DNA of 29,488 nt from Planctomycetota bacterium (GTDB lineage: Bacteria; Planctomycetota; PUPC01; JACPCR01): positions 1 to 29,488 of the forward strand of contig JASLXP010000985.1 in assembly GCA_030740295.1 (NCBI GenBank). The letters are read 5' to 3'. Below, one piece after another: positions 1 to 7,950 of this stretch. The translations under genes were made by a program, and so were the position numbers. Every line of letters starts with the position of its first letter. Within the stretch, counting starts at the first letter, position 1. The notes under the pieces were generated by a model, which did not search any database, was not told the origin of the DNA, and saw only the letters and a list, made by a program, of their open reading frames with translations.

Positions 1-2
1 CC

Positions 3-1778
3 CACCTGGATTTACTCTCATATCTGCGCTCGAGTCTCAGGAGTTGTAAGAGCAATCAGCTCAGAATTGCCTTCGCCAGTGCTTTATGGAGATACGGAAT
101 TGAGGAAGACGACAGGGTCTCTGCCGTCGAAAGCTTGAACAAGGCAGCGCTTTCAGAGGTGCCTGAAGAAAGAATCAAGGCAGGCTTTGCGCTTGCCGAG
201 CTGAACAGCTTTACAGTGCTGCCAAGCCGAATCATCAAGATCCTGGAGTTGATAGAAAATGAACCAAGTGCTGATGGTATTCGTGCTAAGCAGGTACTTG
301 AGAAACATAGGCTCACCCAAAGTTTGATTTCTGATGACCGGTATTATGGAAGGTTAGGCCAACCGTTACTGGATGAAATGATTCAGAAAGTAGAGCAGTA
401 CTACGTGGATGTTAAATTCACAAATCCTGCCTACCTTATTGAATCTGGAGCAAGAGGAATAGCTGGAGGGTTGGACCGATTTTCATCTTACCTGGGGGTA
501 AAGCAGTGGGGCGATTTTAAGGAGGGCATGTCTGGAACTTATGCTGGGATAGGTGCGGTCCTGAGGCAACAGGGAGATACGGTTATCATCGAGAGAGTGT
601 TTTACACTGGTCCTGCGTATGAAGCGGGTATACGATCCTATGATGAAATACTAAGTTTTGCTGAGGAGGGCAAGGATGCGGTTGGAGATAGTAAATCTAT
701 TTTGAAGAAGATTCGCGGCAAGCCCGGCACGAAAGTGACTTTGCTAGTCCGTAGGTATGCGTCGCCAAAGGACCTGGAGATTGAGGTTCTTCGTAAGACC
801 ATTCGTATTCCGTCTGTATATACTACAAGATTGCCAGGCAAGATTGGGTACATCAAGCTTACTTCGTTTGGAAATGATTCAGACAGCGACTTCAGAAATA
901 GGCTTGATGAACTTGAGCAGAAAGCTCCAATACCGGGCTTGATTATGGACCTTCGGAACAATCCAGGGGGGCTGATCAACGCGGCCCAAGGCATAGCGAG
1001 CTTATTCCTTGATGACGACAAGTTGATTGTTTACAGCGAGGGCAGGAACACCGATGTTGCGCCGCGCCGCGAGTATCGTGTGCAGCGGAGTGGAGAGGGC
1101 GAAGACACTGACAGCCAAAGGAAGAATGCAAGACGAGACTATCCGTTGGTTGTGCTCATTAATGGTCAGAGCGCGAGCGCTTCTGAGATAGTTTCAGGAG
1201 CGTTGCAGGATCATAAAAGAGCCAAGCTCGTCGGCGTGCGCACGTATGGAAAGGGGAGCGTTCAGCAGGTTATGCCGCTTGACAGTACCAGGGGCACAAG
1301 TGCTTTGAAGCTGACAGTTGCCAAATATTACCTGCCTTCCGGGAGGTCCATCCATGAAGTCGGGTTGCGGGCAGATATCGAAATACAGGATCAGACGGGA
1401 CCTAAAGAAAGGTATGACCGGGAGAAGTCCTGGACGCAGAAGCCATTCGTTAAGTACGTCTCCGGCAATATGGACAAACATCTGGAGTTGTTTGAGAAAC
1501 TTGCCTGGTCTGATAATCAGGAGGAGAAGAAATATCCGCAGTTTGAGTCATTTTATTCCGGCCTGGAAACGAAGGCACCCAGGCAGTATGTGAGATATAA
1601 ACTACGACAGTACCTGAGGCGGATGTTGTCTGATCGCAAAGGCCAGGAGTACATTGTGGATATTGTTGAGGATGCGGTTCTCAAGAAGGGGATCGAAACG
1701 ATCTGCAAGATGTCCGGAATTCAGCTCAAAGATATTTCTGATTATTCCCAGTTGCTTGGCGAAGGAGGGAATGATTGA
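3..1778 (+). CDS. HEAT-repeat / PDZ / S41 C-terminal processing protease, 5' end outside window
   Basis: This is a C-terminal processing peptidase (family S41A), a serine protease with a Ser-Lys dyad that normally works in the periplasm. The frame stays open to the left window edge, so the gene is 5' truncated here; the first in-window start-like codon (TTG 135) is probably internal. The first ~130 codons are helical and HEAT-like. A PDZ-like stretch follows around 530-780 (GTYAGIGAVL, then VFYTGPAYEAGI). The S41 core contains SASASEI with the catalytic Ser at codon 1176-1178, and YGKGSVQ with the catalytic Lys at 1251-1253, 25 residues later; the supporting Gln is four residues on. The ~150-residue C-terminal tail is helical and unassigned. 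The stop overlaps the next start (TGATG), suggesting coupled translation. The protease call is firm; the HEAT assignment is by eye. Confidence 0.9.
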   Translation, partial: HLDLLSYLRSSLRSCKSNQLRIAFASALWRYGIEEDDRVSAVESLNKAALSEVPEERIKAGFALAELNSFTVLPSRIIKILELIENEPSADGIRAKQVLEKHRLTQSLISDDRYYGRLGQPLLDEMIQKVEQYYVDVKFTNPAYLIESGARGIAGGLDRFSSYLGVKQWGDFKEGMSGTYAGIGAVLRQQGDTVIIERVFYTGPAYEAGIRSYDEILSFAEEGKDAVGDSKSILKKIRGKPGTKVTLLVRRYASPKDLEIEVLRKTIRIPSVYTTRLPGKIGYIKLTSFGNDSDSDFRNRLDELEQKAPIPGLIMDLRNNPGGLINAAQGIASLFLDDDKLIVYSEGRNTDVAPRREYRVQRSGEGEDTDSQRKNARRDYPLVVLINGQSASASEIVSGALQDHKRAKLVGVRTYGKGSVQQVMPLDSTRGTSALKLTVAKYYLPSGRSIHEVGLRADIEIQDQTGPKERYDREKSWTQKPFVKYVSGNMDKHLELFEKLAWSDNQEEKKYPQFESFYSGLETKAPRQYVRYKLRQYLRRMLSDRKGQEYIVDIVEDAVLKKGIETICKMSGIQLKDISDYSQLLGEGGND

Positions 1779-2923
1779 TGTTGTTTCTTCTTTTCTTGAG
1801 CACTGTTGGAGTAGATTCGTGGGCGTCGGAGTGTTCCGTAGAACTGATCAAGGGTGGCGAGTTTAAAGCGAATCTGTCTGGCTTTAAGGGTGGCCGACTA
1901 ATACTGGGGAAAACAGATGCTGATATAACACTTGCGGACGTGTTAAAGTTCAAGTGGCCTCGCACGGCGTCTGCAGGCGCGAAGTCAGATGTCCTGCTTC
2001 TTAAAGGTGGCGACATACTGCGAGGATCTATCATAAAGTTTGATGGACAGTCGGTGTCTTTAGACAGTGCTAGTTACGGATTGGTCCGGATTGCGAGTAA
2101 GGACATTGTCGGTGGGGGATTTACACAGCCACTCAAGTCTGAAAAACTGGGCAGGCAGTTGGTCTCTGCAGAAGAAGACAGGCTTTTCCTTGTGAACGGG
2201 GATGCTTTAGGCGTGACGATCCTGTCGATGTCTGAAGCATCCGTTGTTGTTAAGTCGCAACTGGGAACCCTGGATTTGCCGAGGAAGTCTATCAAGCGGT
2301 TTGCCTTTGTTCTTGCTCAGCGAAAATCCGAACCGGAAGATGGTATCCTTGTCTCGGCACGATCAACAGATGGGGATCATATTACGGGCAAAATACTTGG
2401 AATTGATGACAGAACGGTGTCCCTTGAGACGGGATATGGGAAGTTCACTCTCATGCAAGATAAGCTCTTCGTGCTGAGCGTTAATAACGGCGGGGTAGTA
2501 TATCTCTCCGATCTGGAGCCATTTAGAGTTGAAGAGGTTCCATTTTTTACAGTGATCAAACACTATAGGCGAGACGAGAGCATCGGTGGCACTCCTATTA
2601 GTCTGAGGGGCAAGAGGTTCGAGAAAGGCCTGGGAGTACACTCCAAAACGCGCTTGACTTATAAGCTGGGCAAAGCATATAGTTCATTCAAAGGAGTTAT
2701 CGGTATTGATGACGAGGCAAAGGGAAAGGGCAATGTCATCTTTAAAATTCTTGGGGACGGGAAGGTACTATATGAAAGTGGAGATTTAACGGGATCTTCA
2801 CTTCCACAAAGTGTTGACGTGAAAATAAGTGGAATCGAACAGATTGTTCTGGATGTAGATTATGGCAAGGGATTTCATATAGGAGACCGCGCTGTCTGGG
2901 CAGATGCGAGGGTAATAAGATAG
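1778..2923 (+). CDS. exported protein with four beta-repeats and a C-terminal NPCBM domain
   Basis: A predicted exported protein of 381 residues with a C-terminal NPCBM/NEW2-type domain, a putative carbohydrate-binding beta-sandwich. I place the start at ATG 1778 rather than the preceding in-frame TTG, because a strong AAGGAGG lies about nine bases upstream; the ATG overlaps the protease stop. The N-terminus has a short hydrophobic segment (MLFLLFLSTVGV) without a clear basic region, so the signal peptide is plausible but atypical. Residues ~20-235 contain four similar units of about 40 residues (near 20-58, 72-112, 136-178, 192-234), each with a GD/GE turn, an LxGxI-like strand, a VSL-like strand and a closing I/L-rich strand. 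Residues ~265-381 carry the NPCBM pattern (GGTPISLRGKRF, KGLGVHS, ending WADARVI). The substrate is unknown. It probably forms an operon with the protease and the STAS gene. Confidence 0.8.
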   Translation: MLFLLFLSTVGVDSWASECSVELIKGGEFKANLSGFKGGRLILGKTDADITLADVLKFKWPRTASAGAKSDVLLLKGGDILRGSIIKFDGQSVSLDSASYGLVRIASKDIVGGGFTQPLKSEKLGRQLVSAEEDRLFLVNGDALGVTILSMSEASVVVKSQLGTLDLPRKSIKRFAFVLAQRKSEPEDGILVSARSTDGDHITGKILGIDDRTVSLETGYGKFTLMQDKLFVLSVNNGGVVYLSDLEPFRVEEVPFFTVIKHYRRDESIGGTPISLRGKRFEKGLGVHSKTRLTYKLGKAYSSFKGVIGIDDEAKGKGNVIFKILGDGKVLYESGDLTGSSLPQSVDVKISGIEQIVLDVDYGKGFHIGDRAVWADARVIR

Positions 2924-2927
2924 AGTG

Positions 2928-3272
2928 ATGGAAAGTAAATTGTTTTCGATCGAGAATCGCGCAGATACGGTAGTCGCGAGATTCCATGGGCCTCGAATAA
3001 CGAATGTGGATGATATTAGAAGCGCCGGCCAGGCGTTGATGCGGGTGATCGAAGAACAGAAGCCAACTACCCTGGTGCTCGATTTGGAAAAAGTAAACTA
3101 CCTGCCCAGCGCAATGCTGGGCAAATTGGCGGCCATCCGGACGTCTGTCTCAAAACAGGGAGGCAAGTTGAGACTAGTCAATCTGCAGGAGCCGGTGGAG
3201 CAGCTCTTCGAAATGACTCGCCTGAATACTATTTTTGAAATATTCTCCGACCTGGATTCAGCTCTGAATTAA
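2928..3272 (+). CDS. STAS-domain protein, anti-sigma factor antagonist-like
   Basis: A single-domain STAS protein of 114 residues, the family of SpoIIAA/RsbV antagonists that are switched by serine phosphorylation from a partner kinase. The core reads LVLDLEKVNYLPSAMLGKLAAI. Ser61 aligns with the phosphorylated Ser58 of SpoIIAA, although the usual Asp before it is Pro here. The C-terminal LFEMTRLNTIFEIF is typical of the fold. ATG 2928 directly follows an in-frame GTG (2925), which is an alternative start; the ribosome site is weak. It lies four bases after the NPCBM gene. Its TAA stop overlaps the stop of the convergent gene on the other strand. No partner kinase or sigma factor is adjacent, so the signalling target is unknown. 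Confidence 0.85.
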   Translation: MESKLFSIENRADTVVARFHGPRITNVDDIRSAGQALMRVIEEQKPTTLVLDLEKVNYLPSAMLGKLAAIRTSVSKQGGKLRLVNLQEPVEQLFEMTRLNTIFEIFSDLDSALN

Positions 3273-4393
3273 ACATCGGTTTGATGTTTATCTGGAACAA
3301 ATGAAAGTTCCATTGTTGGAGAGAGGCGTAGCGAATGACAAGACTCTTGAAGTTTGTCAAAGCCAACTGGCGGTTCTTGAAGATTTGAGACTACTATTCT
3401 GGCTGTTGCTTCTGTTTCCGTAGTGTGAAATTTCAGGGATACAATACTCCCTTCATATTGCTGTTTGGACAGGCCAACAAGAAGCAAGTGAAGTTTATCC
3501 ATGAATTCCTTTGTGAGCTTGAGAGAGTCAGGAACGGATTCATCGGCGATGAACTCCATTTCGCGGAGCGCATAGAAAGATCTCAACCTCGAATTGAGTA
3601 GAGCAACATATTCCCCTGCGTCCAGCTCAAAAGCGTGCGTCTTACGGCGCCTTCTGTTCTTAGGTTGTTTTCCTTCTGGAATCGGCCTGGAATGGAGATA
3701 GGCCCAGAAGAAAACAGCCGCTAAGATGACGGGGATACCGGCAAATTTTCCTGCAATGCTAATCAGATCAAGTGGCCCATCTTCATTTAGCTCAACGGCC
3801 ATACATATTTTGCATGGTACCAGCGAAGATTCTTTGAGATCAACCGGGGGATAAATCTCAGTATAATTCTGTTTCGAGATCTTATAGCGTATGGGACAGT
3901 AAGGATAATGGAGGATTTCGGATTTTCGAGATTTGACAAACGGATATTGGCCGTATTTTCCACTCCATATGCCGAGTTTGGACTCGGCGGCTTCAATCTG
4001 TGCATCTACCAGGCTTTTGGAAAAACTCTTGAGGGCATAGTAACCGTCTTTCCTGGCGCCAGCCAGTCCGTGACTTACGACCTGCAGATTCAATACTTTA
4101 GTATCCAGAAATACTATTGCTGGTTGATGGCTGTAGTTCTTGCTCTGTCCTCTAATCTTAATGGGTTTTATCCGTACAGGATTCTTACCAATGAGCGCAC
4201 GATGCAAGTCTGTAAATCTCTTGAAATCGGTTGGCTCAAGGTGAATCCAGGAGGGGAGGTCCAGGCCTGCGTATTGAAATATATTCCCACTGGAGTCACG
4301 GATGCTCATTGGTCCCACGACCTCAACTTGCGCCGGCGACAGAATCTCTTCGGCCAAGATGCCGATGGTGAGCAGGGATAGCAGGAGAGACAA
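3269..4393 (-). CDS. exported SNase-like / zinc-site / transmembrane protein with unassigned C-terminal domain
   Basis: A 374-residue protein of composite architecture. Residues 1-14 are hydrophobic (signal peptide or anchor without a basic n-region). Residues ~20-145 resemble a staphylococcal-nuclease-like fold, most clearly the closing part (LNLQVVSHGLAGA, then AAESKLGIWSG); I do not see a convincing set of SNase catalytic Arg/Asp/Glu, so activity is doubtful. Residues ~152-197 form a small Ada-like metal site with H162, C166, C194 and C197. One membrane helix follows at ~210-232, then RRRR, which puts the last ~125 residues in the cytoplasm. That tail weakly recalls the ATP-binding region of a histidine kinase, but I cannot confirm it. 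The TTG start lies three bases after the mraY stop, in the same frame, without an obvious Shine-Dalgarno sequence. Confidence 0.65.
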   Translation of the reverse strand: MSLLLSLLTIGILAEEILSPAQVEVVGPMSIRDSSGNIFQYAGLDLPSWIHLEPTDFKRFTDLHRALIGKNPVRIKPIKIRGQSKNYSHQPAIVFLDTKVLNLQVVSHGLAGARKDGYYALKSFSKSLVDAQIEAAESKLGIWSGKYGQYPFVKSRKSEILHYPYCPIRYKISKQNYTEIYPPVDLKESSLVPCKICMAVELNEDGPLDLISIAGKFAGIPVILAAVFFWAYLHSRPIPEGKQPKNRRRRKTHAFELDAGEYVALLNSRLRSFYALREMEFIADESVPDSLKLTKEFMDKLHLLLVGLSKQQYEGSIVSLKFHTTETEATARIVVSNLQEPPVGFDKLQESCHSLRLSPTMELSFVPDKHQTDV

Positions 4394-4396
4394 GGC

Positions 4397-5455
4397 CTAA
4401 TCGAAGTGTATCAGTATGGAACAGATGGCCAGGATTGCGAATAGCAGGCTTAACAACCAGGCCCGGATGACTATTTTGTTTTCGCTGACCCCAGAGAATT
4501 GAAATGTGTGGTGCAAAGGCGCACGGAAAAAAATGCGCCTGCCGAGAAGCGCTACTCCAAAGTAGGACTGAATGAGGCTCGACATGCCTTGAGCAACGAA
4601 CAAGAAACCACCAATTAAGAGGATGGCTTCCAATCTCAGGACCAAAGCCGCGGCCGACAGGCTTGCGCCAATCATCAGGGACCCAGTATCGCCAAGAAAT
4701 ACCGAGGCTGGATATGAATTGTACCACAAGAAACCTAAGAAAGCCCCGGCGAGGGCTGCCAGAACAATGCTGACCTCCGGATTCGAGGGTTGGGCATGGA
4801 AGAGCGAAGCAACAGCCAGTGTGATGGCCAACACCGCAGCAGGAAAGGCCAGCAGGCCGTCCATTCCATCTGTGATGTTTGTTGAGTTTGTGAAGAAAAC
4901 AATGAGCACCAATCCAACAGCGAACCACGTGGTTTTAGTGAGGAGCAATGGAGCCTGCATGAATGGAATCACATAGGGGGCCCCAACAGCTCCTTGAGAA
5001 GAATGTATTCGCCCGATAAGGAATAGAATAACAAGCGAGCCAACAACCTGGAAGAAGTACTTCTGTACTTGTGACAGGCCGGCTCCCTTGCGGGCGCTCT
5101 TGGCCTTAAGTAAATCATCAAGGAATCCAATGCCACCAAAGAACAGCGTGCTGATTAAGATCGCCTGAACAGACTGCACCTCGAGCCTTACCAGGAAGAA
5201 TAACGGCATCAAGGCCCCCGCCAGCACTGCCAGGCCACCCATAATTGGAGTACCTTGCTTACTGGACGGATTTAAGCCTTGAAAGTCTCTTACAGGCTCA
5301 ATCAGGCCTTTAGCCTTGAGGAGCCTGACAAACACGGGCAGGAGAATGATGGTTATCGCCGCTGCAAGGACTAATGCCGAACTGATGCGGAATATGACTC
5401 CTTGCGATGTATCAAACCAAAGGTTGAGAGTGTGGTTGCGAATAAGAGAAAGCAA
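4397..5455 (-). CDS. mraY: phospho-N-acetylmuramoyl-pentapeptide transferase
   Basis: MraY transfers phospho-MurNAc-pentapeptide from UDP to undecaprenyl phosphate, giving lipid I, the first membrane step of peptidoglycan synthesis. The 352-residue, ~10-helix protein shows the family motifs: GTPIMGG, FLDD (Mg/phosphate aspartates), NSTNITDGMDGL, PASVFLGDTGSL with the third essential Asp, and APLHHTFQ near the C-terminus. In most MraY proteins the last motif is three histidines (HHHF); here the third is Thr. The TTG start is supported by the family-typical N-terminus (MLSLI); no strong ribosome site is visible. It lies 18 bases after the HEAT gene and three before the SNase-like gene in a minus-strand operon, not in a dcw cell-wall cluster. 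The presence of mraY argues for a peptidoglycan-making cell. Confidence 0.95.
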   Translation of the reverse strand: MLSLIRNHTLNLWFDTSQGVIFRISSALVLAAAITIILLPVFVRLLKAKGLIEPVRDFQGLNPSSKQGTPIMGGLAVLAGALMPLFFLVRLEVQSVQAILISTLFFGGIGFLDDLLKAKSARKGAGLSQVQKYFFQVVGSLVILFLIGRIHSSQGAVGAPYVIPFMQAPLLLTKTTWFAVGLVLIVFFTNSTNITDGMDGLLAFPAAVLAITLAVASLFHAQPSNPEVSIVLAALAGAFLGFLWYNSYPASVFLGDTGSLMIGASLSAAALVLRLEAILLIGGFLFVAQGMSSLIQSYFGVALLGRRIFFRAPLHHTFQFSGVSENKIVIRAWLLSLLFAILAICSILIHFD

Positions 5456-5473
5456 GGGGTCTATACCTGTAAT

Positions 5474-6262
5474 TCAAAGTTGCCATCCGCGCGCAGGATC
5501 AATAAAGGGCAGGCTTGGGCTGGATGAATGTTCTGCTGATTGTGCCACCTGTGCGAGGATCTTTTTCAATGGGAAGACAGGTTGCATGCCGTGGGAATGA
5601 GGTTCAATGGCTTCAACAATGATCCTTGATTCGTCTACCTGCTCCGGGTATCTGTGGGACAAATGATTTAACGCGATCGCTGACTGTGCCCGGACCAGCC
5701 AATTAGGATGAAGTGCTAGTACTGACAGTCCTTCAAGCGCGCGCGGCGGAGTTCCTACTGTTCCCAGGGCAGCAACGTAATGCATCAGGACTTCAAAATT
5801 CTGCTCACGAAGAGAGCCTGTTTTAACATTCATGAGGCTTTCAATAAGTTTGGCTGTTAGGTCGTGTGATGGTTCGGAAATCTCCGACAATGTCTGCAGG
5901 GCCTCCGCTCGAGCTTCCCAATATGGATCGTCGAGGCAACCGATCAGAAAGTCTGTGTCCAATTGGAAGCTTGGGTTGCGCAGGCTTCGGTGCGCATTGC
6001 GTCTGATAATTGGGGCTTCTCTCAGATCCAAACATTTCGTTTTAAGACAACCCTCGTATTCCTTCAGAGAATGTGCACCGATTAATTTGATGCCAATGTT
6101 CCTGACATACCAGATAGGGCAAGACAGAAACGTCTCTATTCGATAACCTGCCGCGCAAAGCTCCTCGTAATTCATCTTCAACAACCGGCCTTCTAATCGA
6201 AGGTGCCGAAGGCCCCAGAGGAATGATTTAACATTATATTGGGGTCGAGGAATTTCAGACAT
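5474..6262 (-). CDS. HEAT-repeat protein
   Basis: A 262-residue, largely helical protein without signal peptide or membrane helix, so probably cytoplasmic. HEAT-like helical pairs are visible around residues 50-70 (YVRNIGIKLIG), 85-95, 108-128 (DPYWEARAEALQTLSEI) and 186-200 (NWLVRAQSAIALNHL); the last two carry the characteristic Asp/Asn-x-x-hydrophobic-Arg pattern. Such proteins usually serve as binding scaffolds; no catalytic motif is seen. It sits eight bases after the purH-like gene and 18 before mraY, so it is very likely co-transcribed with them, but the context does not reveal a partner. ATG start at 6262; the ribosome site is weak. Confidence 0.75.
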   Translation of the reverse strand: MSEIPRPQYNVKSFLWGLRHLRLEGRLLKMNYEELCAAGYRIETFLSCPIWYVRNIGIKLIGAHSLKEYEGCLKTKCLDLREAPIIRRNAHRSLRNPSFQLDTDFLIGCLDDPYWEARAEALQTLSEISEPSHDLTAKLIESLMNVKTGSLREQNFEVLMHYVAALGTVGTPPRALEGLSVLALHPNWLVRAQSAIALNHLSHRYPEQVDESRIIVEAIEPHSHGMQPVFPLKKILAQVAQSAEHSSSPSLPFIDPARGWQL

Positions 6263-6270
6263 ATGAACAG

Positions 6271-7563
6271 TCAGTGTTTGAATGCGCGTTGGCCGGTGTA
6301 AGCCATGGTTACTTTTGGGTTTGCCTCATTACATGCCTGAATAGATTCAGAATCATTCAGAGAGCCGCCAGGCTGGCAAATGGCTGAGATGCCTTCGTTA
6401 ATCCCGACATCTACACCGTCTCGGAAAGGAAAGAATGCGTCCGAGATCATGGCCGATCCTGTCAGCCCTCCATTTTGCGACCGAGTCGTCTCTTTTATTT
6501 CATCTGAATCGGCTGACGAGAATTTTCCGTCCGCTATTTCTAATTCCAACTGAAAGAGTGGGATCCCATGCTTACGGTAACATAGTGCGTCAGCATGTTT
6601 TTCGTAGGCTTTGTCGCGAGCTATCTTGGCCACACCGACCCTGTCCTGTTCTCCCGTGCCGACAGCGACGGTGCATTGATTTTTCACGTAAAGGACTGAA
6701 TTTGATGTTACGCCCTGCTCCACGCTCCAGCCAAACAGCATATCACGCCATTCATGCTCAGTTGGTTCCCTCTCTATTTTGTATTCGACACCTTTTCTGG
6801 TTGTTGCAGCAATAGTGAGGTCTAACTGAGATTTGACGCTGTTTACTGGAGATTGCTGAACGATAATTCCTCCGTCCTGAAGGCTTTTGAAGTCCAGGAA
6901 ACGCCTGGCCGCAAAATTCGACAGTGCAGCAAGGTCTTTTATCTCAACGATTCGGAGGTTTTTGCGTTGCTTCAATATATCTACAGCGCCGGTGGCGTAA
7001 TCGGGGGCCGCAACGACTTCGAAGTATTGGCTGTTGATCTCTTGGGCCAGTTCTCTGTCTACTGTTTCATTAAGAGCCACGCAGCCGCCCATCGCTGCCA
7101 GGCGGTCTGCGAAATATGCCTTTTCAAATGCTTCTTCTATAGTCGTACCGTGTGCAGCTCCGGATGGATTGTTGTGTTTAATAATAACGGCGGCGGGCTG
7201 GTCCGTGAGATACTTGAGGATATTTATGGCCGCATCAATATCGGTAAGATTGATTTTCCCCGGATGTTTGCCAAATTGATGAAAATCCTCTTCCGACAGA
7301 TTGCTTACAAGACCGTGGCCGGGTTCGATGAATTTGCAGTCCCCCAGAATCAGGTTTCCGTTTACTAGTTCAAAGAGCGCCGCTTCCTGTCCGGGGTTTT
7401 CGCCATAACGAAGGCCCTGTGTGACGGATTCAGAAGTTTCCGGATCGGTGATTGTCCAGGTGCGTTTTCTGTAGATGAGTTTCTGTTCCCCGAGAGTGAT
7501 GGTCAGTTCATCGGGGAAGTTTTCATTCTGGACTGTGAGGTAGGTTTTTCTGAGGCTAGCCAT
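6271..7563 (-). CDS. purH: stand-alone AICAR formyltransferase domain (PurH C-terminal type)
   Basis: This matches the formyltransferase half of bifunctional PurH, which converts AICAR to FAICAR with 10-formyl-tetrahydrofolate in purine synthesis. Visible motifs are LRYGENPGQ, IIKHNNPSG (catalytic Lys-His around residue 129), GGCVALN, SDAFFPFRDGVD, a glycine-rich PGGSLNDS and the family-like end AYTGQRAFKH. The N-terminal inosinicase (MGS-like) domain is absent, so the protein has about 430 residues instead of ~520; IMP cyclisation must be supplied by another gene. I place the start at ATG 7563; the frame extends to 7656 but that extra stretch looks non-conserved. It is the first gene of a minus-strand operon with the HEAT gene, mraY and the SNase-like gene, and is divergent from thiS. 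Confidence 0.88.
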   Translation of the reverse strand: MASLRKTYLTVQNENFPDELTITLGEQKLIYRKRTWTITDPETSESVTQGLRYGENPGQEAALFELVNGNLILGDCKFIEPGHGLVSNLSEEDFHQFGKHPGKINLTDIDAAINILKYLTDQPAAVIIKHNNPSGAAHGTTIEEAFEKAYFADRLAAMGGCVALNETVDRELAQEINSQYFEVVAAPDYATGAVDILKQRKNLRIVEIKDLAALSNFAARRFLDFKSLQDGGIIVQQSPVNSVKSQLDLTIAATTRKGVEYKIEREPTEHEWRDMLFGWSVEQGVTSNSVLYVKNQCTVAVGTGEQDRVGVAKIARDKAYEKHADALCYRKHGIPLFQLELEIADGKFSSADSDEIKETTRSQNGGLTGSAMISDAFFPFRDGVDVGINEGISAICQPGGSLNDSESIQACNEANPKVTMAYTGQRAFKH

Positions 7564-7699
7564 TTTTGCGGTGAAATATCGGGATGAGTGATATGGAAAT
7601 CTACAGGGGTAAGGTATTTGAAGCAAGTAGTTTAACAGAAGTCTGTCACCGCTCATCTGGTTGACGTTCAGTGGTGCTGGGTCTAGGATTCAACTCCTC

Positions 7700-7705
7700 A
7701 GGAGG
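7700..7705 (+). promoter_or_regulatory. ribosome binding site of thiS
   Basis: A perfect AGGAGG lies nine bases before a GTG codon at 7715 and decides the start of the short thiS gene. Confidence 0.8.
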
Positions 7706-7714
7706 CTGTAAAAG

Positions 7715-7915
7715 GTGAAAATCCACGTTAACGGTCAGATTATGGAGTTGGAGGGTGAACTGACTGTCACCGAACTGTTTGTTCGGCTGGAGGTAGATGC
7801 TGCTTACCGTGCCGTTGCCATCAATCGGGAGGTCATTCTAAAGAGCAATTACGACTCAACAATCGTAGTTGACGGCGATAAAGTAGAAATTGTCCGACCG
7901 GTCAGCGGAGGCTGA
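7715..7915 (+). CDS. thiS: sulfur carrier protein ThiS
   Basis: ThiS carries the sulfur, as a C-terminal thiocarboxylate, for making the thiazole ring of thiamine. The 66-residue protein shows the beta-grasp pattern MKIHVNGQ near the start, [11 protein letters not shown] in the middle, [14 protein letters not shown] at the end, and finishes on the required Gly-Gly. GTG start with a strong ribosome site. thiG follows 35 bases later. No thiF, thiH/thiO or thiE is nearby. I see no TPP-riboswitch consensus in the 150 bases upstream. Confidence 0.95.
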   Translation: MKIHVNGQIMELEGELTVTELFVRLEVDAAYRAVAINREVILKSNYDSTIVVDGDKVEIVRPVSGG

Positions 7916-7950
7916 TATTATTATTCTGTTTCGAGAGTTCAGGAGTAGAC

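Noticed and set aside
135..137. TTG as true start of the S41 protease
   Set aside because: The frame continues open to the window edge with similar helical coding, and a signal peptide would be expected further upstream.
6853..7368. Plus-strand open frame opposite the purH-like gene
   Set aside because: The minus strand carries strong AICARFT motifs throughout; the plus frame has none.
7564..7714. TPP riboswitch upstream of thiS
   Set aside because: I looked for the conserved CTGAGA and ACCTGATCTGG-like blocks and found none.
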